In this document: positions 57,068-64,000 of the stretch, piece by piece
How the letters are laid out: every line of letters begins with the position of its first letter
Numbering within the stretch: position 1 is the stretch's first letter
From: Triticum aestivum
Lineage: Eukaryota; Streptophyta; Magnoliopsida; Poales; Poaceae
Length of the DNA stretch: 64,000 bases
Reading direction: 5' to 3'
NCBI RefSeq assembly: GCF_018294505.1
Contig: NC_057801.1
Span: 432,734,741 to 432,798,740, forward strand
Translations under genes and position numbers: made by a program
The notes under the pieces: model-generated
Databases searched by the model: none
What the model saw: only the letters and a program-made list of their open reading frames with translations
What the model was told of the DNA's origin: nothing

Positions 57068-58345
57068 ACCAATGATTATAATTATAATTTAACCTCTACA
57101 GGTAGTAGCACAAACTCGGTTGGGCCTATCAAAACAATAAAATATAATTAGGGATTGTTGTCCAAAAAATAGAGAAATCTGTAACATGTAATGCATTTTT
57201 TTGTCCATCAAAAATATATTGAGGCTAATAAGCTCATCAGCAATTGTCATTAAGTCAGTAAGCTTCTTCTATGCCATATTTTGTTGGGTTTAATAGGAGT
57301 TGAAAACAACTGATAAAGTACCTATGAAGATTTTATGCTGATAAGTGAATTTAGTAATAGTAGTATTTACTAACCTTGACGATTCAGGTTAGAGACAACT
57401 CAGAAGGTTGGGCCTGACTTTGTCGACACTCGAGCTGAACCTGACATTGAAGCTTGGCTAATTTTCTTGTTTTTCCGTCGTTGAATCACTGCATGCATCA
57501 GATAATCAGCAGACTTCGATTTTGCTGGTGGCGCATTGGTTCACAGCAGATTCGGCTGACTTAATTTTCCAAAAAATATTGATCCTACATCTTGGCCTGC
57601 CCTGCGTGTGCTGGATGTGGCCGGTCGAGTGCCTTTATATTTTTCATTGGCTTGGCGGAGTCCATGTGGAGTTTTTTTCAGAGGCGTCTGGGCTCTTGCT
57701 GATTAATCTGTGTGGAGTTTTGCTTGCCTTATTTGCACGCACCAGTTTGTGGTTGTGTCGGGCACATTGATGGAGACGTGCTAGATTTTTCTTTTTGAGG
57801 TTTGGAGACGTGCTAGATGACAGGCGTGTCAGGCAACTATTTGTACCCCATAATAGTTATATGTAACTTCTGTATATTTTTAAATCTCAGCCGTTGTTAT
57901 CAAATATTGATGATGCACATAATTTGATCTATGTGGATAAATGTGATGGCTTCTTTTACTTCCGTTTTAAGTATATAATAGATAGGTATTCTCATCAAAA
58001 CTCGGGGGACTAAAAATATCACCTTCATCAAACATAGCTTCCCCAAACTTGTGGCCTTGCATATCATTAGCATAATGGATATTCAAGGAATTCATACTAA
58101 CAACATTGCAATCATGCTCATCATACAAAGATTTAGTACCAAGCATTTTAATGCATTCTTCTTCTAGCATTTGAGCACAATTTTCCTTTCCATCATACTC
58201 ACGAAAGATATTAAAAAGACGAAGCGTATGAGACAAGCTTAACTCCATTTTTTTGTACTTTTCTTTTATAAACTGATCTAGTAATAAAACAAGAAACAAA
58301 AAGATTCGATTGCAAGATCTAAAGATATACCTTCAAGCACTCACC

Positions 58346-58363
58346 TCCTCGGCAACGGCGCCA
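58346..58363 (-). other. Primer-binding site of the non-autonomous element
   Basis: TGGCGCCGTTGCCGAGGA on the element strand, ten bases from the LTR, complementary (one mismatch) to the 3' end of plant tRNA-Asp. Confidence 0.85.
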
Positions 58364-58373
58364 GAAAAGAGCT

Positions 58374-60039
58374 TGATGTCTACTACACAACCTTCTTGTT
58401 GTAGACGTTGTTGGGCCTGTAAGTGCATAGGTTTGTAGGACAGTAGAAAATTTCCATCAAGTGGATGACCTAAAGTTTATCAATCCGTAGGAGGCATAGG
58501 ATGAAGATGGTGTATCTCAAACAACCTTGCAACCAAATAACAAAGAGTCTCTTGTGTCCCCAACACACCCAATACAATGTTAAATTGTATAGGTGCACTA
58601 GTTCGGCGAAGAGATAGTGATACAAGTGCAAAATGGATAGTAGATATAGGTTTTTGTAATCTGAAAATATAAAAACAGCAACGTAACTAATGATAAAAGT
58701 GAGCGTAAACGGTATTGCAATGGTAGGAAAGAAGGCCTAAGGTTCATACTTTCACTAGTGCAAGTTCTCTCAACAATAATAACATAGATAGATCATATAA
58801 CAATCCCTCAACATGCAACAAAGAGTCACTCCAAAGATACTAATAGCGGGGAACAAACGAAGAGATTATGGTAGGGTACGAAACCACCTCAAAGTTATCC
58901 TTTCTGTTCTATCTATTCAAGAGTTCGTAGTAAAATAACATGAAGCTATTCTTTCCGCTCAATCTATCATAGAGTTCATACTAGAATAACACCTTAAGAC
59001 ACAAATCAACCAAAACCCTAATGTCACCTAGATACTCCATTGTCACCTCAAGTATCCGTGGGCATGATTATACGATATGCATCACACAATCTCAGATTCA
59101 TCTATTCAACCAACACAAAGTACTTCAAAGAGTGCCCCAAAGTTTCTACTGGAGAGTCAAGACGAAAACATGTGCCAACCCGCAAGTTGATCACCAAAAG
59201 ATGCATCAAGTGAATCACGTGAATATCCCATTGTCGCCACAGATAAGTACGGCAAGACATACATCAAGTGTTCTCAAATCCTTAAAGACTCAATCCGATA
59301 AGATAACTTCAAAGGGAAAACTCAATCCATTACAAGAGAGTAGAGGGGGGAGAAATATCATAAGATCCAACTATAATTGCAAAGCTCGCGATACATCAAG
59401 ATCATGCCATAGAGAGAACACGAGAGAGAGAGAGAGAGAGATCAAACACATAGCTACTAGTACATACCCTCAGCCCCGAGGGTGAACTACTCCCTCCTCG
59501 TCATGGATAGCGCCGGGATGATGAAGATGGCCACCGGTGAGGGAACTCCCCCTCCGGCAGGGTGCCGGAACAGACTCCCGAGAGGTTTTTGGTGGCTACA
59601 GAGGCTTGCGGCAGCGAAACTCCCGATCTATCTTGATATTTGATGTTTTTAGGGTACATAGGCTTATATAGGCGAAAGAAGTCAGTCGGGGGAGCCTCGA
59701 GGGGCCCACGAGAGGGTAGGGCGCGCCCAGGGGGGTGGGCGCACCCCCCTATCTCGTGGCCTCCTCGAGGATCTTCTGACGTGAACTCCAAGTCTCCCGG
59801 ATCATATTATTCCCAAAATCACGCTCCCGAAGGTTTCATTCCGTTTGGACTCCGTTTGATATTCCTTTTCTTCAAAATACTGAAATAGGCAATAAAACAG
59901 CAATATGGGCTGGGCCTCCGGTTAATAGGTTAGTCCCAAAAGTAATATAAAATTGTATAATAAAGCCCATAATCATTCAAAACAGATAATAAAATAGCAT
60001 GAATGCTTCATAAATTATAGATACGTTGGAGACATATCA
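58374..60039 (-). repeat. 5' LTR of the non-autonomous element
   Basis: 1666 bp, closely similar to 47867-49541. It ends at target repeat TAAAG (60040-60044). Confidence 0.93.
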
Positions 60040-60235
60040 TAAAGCATGGTGCACTAAACTATCAAGTAGTCATCAAAATGAGCTTAGCCAAACATTCATA
60101 ACGTCTGCATCTGCTCCTGCAATAGGTCTGTCACCTAGCGGTGCATCAAGGACATAATTCTTCTGTGTAGCAATGAGGATAAACCTCGGATCACGGACCC
60201 AGTCCACATCATTGCTACTAATATCTTTCAACATA
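60040..60235 (-). pseudogene. Angela-type Copia gag N-terminus
   Basis: On the minus strand an ATG at 60235 opens MLKDISSNDVDWVRDPRFIL and continues through APLGDRPIAGADADVMNVWL. A frameshift with stops follows within the next 15 codons. The rest of gag lies beyond the inserted element at 47866 and below. This is the start of the Copia polyprotein; it is inactive. Confidence 0.75.
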
Positions 60236-61503
60236 GTTTTTCTCTAGGAACATATCAAAATAAACATATGGAAGCAACAACGCGAGCTATTGATCTACAA
60301 CATAATTTGCAAAATACTATCAGGACTAAGTTCATGATAAATTAAAGTTCAATTAATCATATTACTTAAGAACTCCTACTTAGATAGACATCTCTCTAAT
60401 CATCTAAGTGATCACGTGATCCAAATCAACTAAACCATGTTCGATCATCACGTGAGATGGAGTAGTTTTCAATGGTGAACATCACTATGTTGATCATATC
60501 TACTATATGATTCACGCTCGACCTTTCGGTCTCCAGTGTTCCGAGGCCATATCTGTATATGCTAGGCTCGTCAAGTTTAACCAGAGTATTCCGCGTGTGC
60601 AACTGTTTTGCACCCATTGTATTTGAACGTAGAGCCTATCACACCCGATCATCACGTGGTGTCTCAGCACGAAGAACTTTCACAACGGTGCATACTCAGG
60701 GAGAACACTTATACCTTGAAATTTAGTGAGGGATCATCTTATAATGCTACCGTCAATCAAAGCAAAATAAGATGCATAAAGGATAAACATCACATGCAAT
60801 CAATATAAGTGATATGATATGGTCATCATCATCTTATGCTTGTGATCTCCATCTCCGAAGAACCGTCATGATCACCATCGTCACCGGCGCGGCACCTTGA
60901 TCTCCATCGTAGCATCGTTGTCGTCTCGCCAACTATTGCTTCTATGACTATCGCTACCGCTTAGTGATAAAGTAAAGCGATTACAGGGTGATTGCATTGC
61001 ATACAATAAAGCGACAACCATATGGCTCCTGCCAGTTGCCGATAACTCGGTTACAAAACATGATCATCTCATACAATAAAATATAGCATCATGTCTTGAC
61101 CATATCACATCACAACATGCCCTACAAAAACAAGTTAGATGTCCTCTACTTTGTTGTTGCAAGTTTTACGTGGCTGCTACAGGCTGAGCAAGATCCATTC
61201 TTACCTACGCATCAAAACCACAACGATAGTTCATCAAGTTAGTGTTGTTTTAACCTTCTCAAGGACCGGGCGTAGCCACACTCGGTTCAACTAAAGTTGG
61301 AGAAACTGACACCCGCCAGCCACCTATGTGCAAAGCATGTCGGTAGAACCAGTCTCGCGTAAGCATACGCGTAATTTCGGTCCAGGCCATTTCATCCAAC
61401 AATACCGCCGAAAAAAGTATGACATGCTGGTAAGTAGTATGACTTGTATCGCCCACAACTCACTTGTGTTCTACTCGTGCATATAACATATACGCATAAA
61501 ACC
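60236..61503 (-). other. 5' leader of the Angela-type Copia element
   Basis: About 1.25 kb between the primer site and gag start. It has no coding signal and is typical of the long leader (packaging region) of this family. Confidence 0.7.
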
Positions 61504-61517
61504 AGGCTCGGATGCCA
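61504..61517 (-). other. Mutated primer-binding site of the Angela-type Copia element
   Basis: TGGCATCCGAGCC on the element strand, next to the 5' LTR. Compared with the initiator tRNA-Met complement TGGTATCAGAGC it has changes at two positions. Confidence 0.75.
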
Positions 61518-61518
61518 T

Positions 61519-63234
61519 TGTTGGGGAACGTAGTAATTTTAAAAAAATTCCTACGCACACGCAAGATCATGGTGATGCATAGCAATGAGAGAGGAGAGTG
61601 TTGTCCACGTACCCTCGTAGACCGAAAGCGGAAGCGTTAGCACAACACGGTTGATGTAGTCATACGTCTTCACGATCCGTCCGATCAAGTACCGAACGTA
61701 CGGCACCTCCGAGTTCAGCACACGTTCAGCTCGATGACGTCCTCGCCTTCTCGATCTAGCAAGATGGGCGAAGTAGTAGATGAGTTCCAGCAGCACGACG
61801 GCATGATGACGGTGTTGGTGAAGAACAATCTCCGCAGGGCTTCGCCTAAGCACTACGAAAACTATGATGGAGGATAAACTAGAGGGGTCGGGGTTGCCGG
61901 CACAAGGCTTGGTGTTTCTTGATGTCTCTTTGGTGCTAGCCCTGCCCCTCTATTTATATGTTGAGCCCTGGGGTCGAAAATTGGAGTAAAAGCCTCCTCA
62001 AAGTCGGTTTTCCCTGAAAGGCAAGAGTCCTACACGGACTCCAGGGCTAGACACTAGGGTTCCTGGCGTCTACCCACTAGACGCCAGGGTTCATGGCGTC
62101 TAGCCTCTGGTCTCCGCAAAACTTCCTTTTGCACTTTCCAAAAGCCTCGTGGGCTTTCCCCTTTGGCCCAAATAACGTGTTCTTGTACCCAAACATTTCG
62201 GGAAATATCCGGAACCCCTTCCGGTGAATTCTGGAACCCTTCCAGAGATCAAACACTATTATCCCATATATCAAACTTTATCTCCGGACCATTCCGGAGT
62301 TCCTCGTCATGTCCGTGATCTCATCCGAGACTCCGAACAACATTCAGTCACCAACATACATAACTCATATAATACTATATCATCAACGAACGTTAAGCGT
62401 GCGGACCCTACGGGTTCGAGAACTATGTAGACATGACCGAGACACTTCTCTGGTCAATAACCAATAGTGGAACCTGGATGCCCATATTGGCTCCTACAGA
62501 TTCTACGAAGATCTTTATCGGTCGAACCGCATAACAACATACGTTGTTCCCTTTGTCATCGGTATGTTACTTGCCCGAGATTCGATCGCTGGTATTATCA
62601 TACCTAGTTCAATCTCGTTACCAGCAAGTCTCTTTACTTGTTCCGTAATACTTCATCCCGCAACTAACTTATTAGTCACAATGCTTGCAAGGCTTATAGT
62701 GATGAGTATTACCGAGAGGGCCCAGAGACACCTCTCCGTCAATCGGGGTGACAAATCCTAATCTCGAAATACGCTAACTCAACAAGTACCTTCGGAGACA
62801 CCTGTAGAGCTCCTTTATAATCACCTAGTTACGTTGTGACGTTTGGTAGCACACAAAGTGTTCCTCCGGTAAACGGGAGTTGCATAATCTCATAGTCATA
62901 GGAACATGTATAAGTCATGAAGAAAGCAATAGCAGTATACTAAAACGATCAAGTGCTAAGCTAACAGAATGGGTCAAGTCAATCTCATCATTCTCTAATG
63001 ATGTGATCTCGTTAATCAAATGACAACTCATGTCTATGGTTAGGAAACACAACCATCTTTGATTCAACGAGCTAGTCAAGTAGAGGCATACTAGTGACAT
63101 TATGTTTGTCTATGTATTCACACACGTACTAAGTTTCCAGTTAATACAATTCTAGCATGAATAATAAACATTTATCATCAAATAAGGAAATAAACAATAA
63201 CTTTTATTATTGCCTCTAGGGCATATTTCCTTCA
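61519..63234 (-). repeat. 5' LTR of the Angela-type Copia element
   Basis: 1716 bp, closely similar to 31886-33600. Its outer edge joins target repeat CATGG (63235-63239). Confidence 0.95.
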
Positions 63235-63239
63235 CATGG

Positions 63240-64000
63240 ACATGGCCCAGAACGAGCTAGCCGCAGCGGTTGTTGCCCCCGCTCCCATCCCAGCTCCCAT
63301 CCCCGTGCTTGCGTCAGCGACCATCCCCGTAGCATTGACGGGCTGGTCGCCGAGCACTATCACAGAGCTGGAAGCCGTGGGAGTCAGCGAGGTCTCAGCG
63401 GACCCGCACTAGCTCGTGTACATGCCAGCGCCAGCGCCCGTGCCCATGCGCGCCCCTCTACCCACCGCGGCGTCGGTCCCAGTGCGTTAGGCTGCACCCG
63501 CGCGTCCGTGCCCGTGCACACGCCCCCCTCAGCGGCATGGGAGACCGCCGTCGACCGCTACCTCTCAGCGCTGCCAGCTGCCATCCTCCTGCACCCCACC
63601 CGTCGATCGCGCGACGACATGAAGTTTGATTTACAAGTAAAGAACATTATGTGCTGCCTTGAAGACTTCAACAACAGCATCCCGGAGGACGACAATGACA
63701 ACGACGGTGCGGCACGCCGCCTCCGCCGTTGCTGGAAATAGTTTTTTTCTTGGGTTCAACACTGTATCTCGATCATACGAATATAAATTTGCAGTGTGGC
63801 TAAATGAAAGATATGGTTTGAGCGAACTTGCGTTTTTCTCTCTTAATGTATAGACTTATCAAACGATTTTATTTTGGAAAAAATGTCAATGGTTTTTAAA
63901 TATAAAACACTCATCACCAACATTTTAGTTAGAACACCCATATGCAAACCGACAGCTTCCTAAGAAGCCATGGGAAAATGTGCCGAGCAGGATTTGTGCA
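63240..64000 (+). other. CACTA-internal sequence right of the Copia nest
   Basis: About 760 bp that continue the sequence cut at 31885. The first 180 bases are alanine- and proline-coding in one frame (MAQNELAAAVVAPAPIPAPI) and end at a TAG near 63410. Another frame (63508-63741) reads WETAVDRYLSALPAAILLH and DDMKFDLQVKNIMCCLEDFN. No known domain is seen. The AT-rich end (63760-64000) is featureless. A degenerate accessory ORF of the CACTA or a captured gene is possible. Confidence 0.4.

Larger units (their letters stand above)
53251..57982 (-). mobile_element. Non-autonomous Helitron (4.7 kb)
   Basis: On the minus strand the element starts TCTATTATATACTTAAAA (57982) and ends GCGCAAATGCG...CCGCTAG (53251), with the CTAG terminus and a short GC-rich hairpin (CGCGCAAATGCG) about 13-25 bases before it. 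It is inserted between A (57983) and T (53250), the Helitron target rule, without a duplication. Rolling-circle Rep or helicase sequences are absent, so it relies on an autonomous partner. It interrupts the ORF of the host element. The interior is AT-rich (53300-54400 and 55500-57400) with a GC-richer block at 54460-54790 and another at 57500-57770 that may be captured gene fragments, unidentified. Confidence 0.8.
52553..58299 (-). pseudogene. Unusual ORF of the non-autonomous element, split by a Helitron
   Basis: The likely start is the ATG at 58248 (MELSLSHTLRLFNIFREYDG). The frame runs to about 57983, where the Helitron is inserted, and the second part runs from about 53233 (MPPIYDDYIDESGFGRVSTL) to 52553. 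On joining, the frames are offset by one base. The product (about 315 residues) is acidic and rich in Asp, Asn, Tyr and Cys. It has two copies of a GSGFGRVSTL-type repeat (about 53210 and 53130), a Cys/His cluster (ETCHHDFSIQFDYASHDNYF) and a hydrophobic Leu/Cys segment (VLKVLKLCLFCLPILVDYCS). I know no domain like it. ORFs of this style recur in Triticeae retroelement families, so it is probably lineage-specific. Confidence 0.6.
47867..60039 (-). mobile_element. Large non-autonomous LTR retrotransposon (LARD-like), TSD TAAAG
   Basis: Minus-oriented element with LTRs 58374-60039 (5', 1666 bp) and 47867-49541 (3', 1675 bp), flanked by the perfect repeat TAAAG (47862-47866 and 60040-60044). It lies within the Angela-type gag. 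The primer site is TGGCGCCGTTGCCGAGGA (58346-58363), matching plant tRNA-Asp, and a polypurine tract with GCTTGGGGATGC abuts the 3' LTR. Without the Helitron the internal region is about 4.1 kb. It contains no gag, protease, RT or integrase signature, only one unusual ORF. It is therefore non-autonomous and depends on a partner, probably a Sabrina/WHAM-like Gypsy. Confidence 0.9.
31886..63234 (-). mobile_element. Ty1/Copia element, Angela/WIS/BARE type, carrying two nested LTR elements
   Basis: Minus-oriented element with LTRs 61519-63234 (5', 1716 bp) and 31886-33600 (3', 1715 bp), flanked by the perfect 5-bp repeat CATGG (31881-31885 and 63235-63239). The LTR begins TGAAGGAAATATGCCC and ends TACTACGTTCCCCAACA on the element strand, as in Angela-type LTRs. 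A polypurine tract (AAGTGGGAGAC) abuts the 3' LTR, and a mutated primer site (TGGCATCCGAGCC) lies one base from the 5' LTR. The span is 31,349 bp. After removing the Gypsy element (35703-46506) and the non-autonomous element (47867-60039), about 8.4 kb remain, a normal length. Its coding regions are heavily decayed. Confidence 0.93.
25923..64000 (+). mobile_element. CACTA transposon (Jorge-like), split by a nested Copia, runs past the window
   Basis: At 25923 the plus strand reads CACTACAAAAAAAGACAC, a CACTA terminal inverted repeat. It is followed by CGTGACATTTTGGGC and the ATGACA-rich subterminal zone I associate with Jorge-type CACTA elements. The 3 bases before it (TAG, 25920-25922) would be the target repeat. 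The body holds subterminal repeats (26260-26900), a degraded minus-strand frame (27057-28240), a Mutator-type MITE, and a 500-bp tandem array. At 31885/63235 it is interrupted by the 31.3-kb Copia nest and resumes at 63240. The other terminus (GTAGTG) is not in the window and no transposase domain was recognised, so the extent is inferred. Confidence 0.65.

Overview
The window is plant nuclear DNA, most probably from a Triticeae grass (wheat, Aegilops, barley or a relative). The evidence is a spliced eukaryotic gene with GT-AG introns, GC3-rich grass-type coding sequence, and repeats I recognise as typical of Triticeae: Angela/WIS/BARE-type Copia LTRs, Sabrina/WHAM-like LTRs, a Jorge-like CACTA terminus, Stowaway and Tourist MITEs, an Au-like SINE and an RTE-type LINE. 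Family names come from memory of sequence style, not from a search. The genus is not decided.

Layout. 1-6026: truncated LTR sequences and a 5' Gypsy remnant, all in minus orientation. 6027-20472: the gene-bearing island. It holds MITEs and a complete 16-exon ZPR1 zinc-finger gene (7206-15716, 494 aa) with an RTE-type LINE in intron 10. Then come a short LINE-derived insertion with a 13-bp target duplication (16324-17918), a possible small membrane-protein gene (17950-18309) and a small secreted proline-rich, possibly GPI-anchored, cell-wall protein gene (19106-19474). 20473-25879: a nearly complete Copia element with 135-bp LTRs and TSD TGGCC, broken by in-frame TAG codons. 25923 to the window end: a CACTA transposon with subterminal repeats, a degraded minus-strand reading frame interrupted by a 556-bp Mutator-type MITE, and an array of about six 500-bp tandem repeats.

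The CACTA DNA is split at 31885/63235 by a 31.3-kb nest. A Copia element of Angela type (31886-63234, TSD CATGG) contains a 10.8-kb Ty3/Gypsy chromovirus (35703-46506) in its integrase region. In its gag region it contains a 12.2-kb non-autonomous LTR element (47867-60039, TSD TAAAG). That second element carries a 4.7-kb non-autonomous Helitron (53251-57982), which in turn carries an Au-like SINE (56918-57067, TSD ACCAATGATTA). Removing the nested elements leaves about 8.4 kb of Copia, a normal size for this type, which supports the reconstruction.

Function. Only ZPR1 and the proline-rich protein look like working host genes; 17950-18309 is uncertain. The rest is transposable-element DNA in several stages of decay. 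I see no operon-like or clearly new multi-gene system. The most unusual items are two lineage-specific retroelement reading frames with no recognised function (38465-39202 and 52553-58299, the latter split by the Helitron), the 500-bp tandem array, and the repeated occurrence of TAG as the inactivating codon in two retrotransposons.
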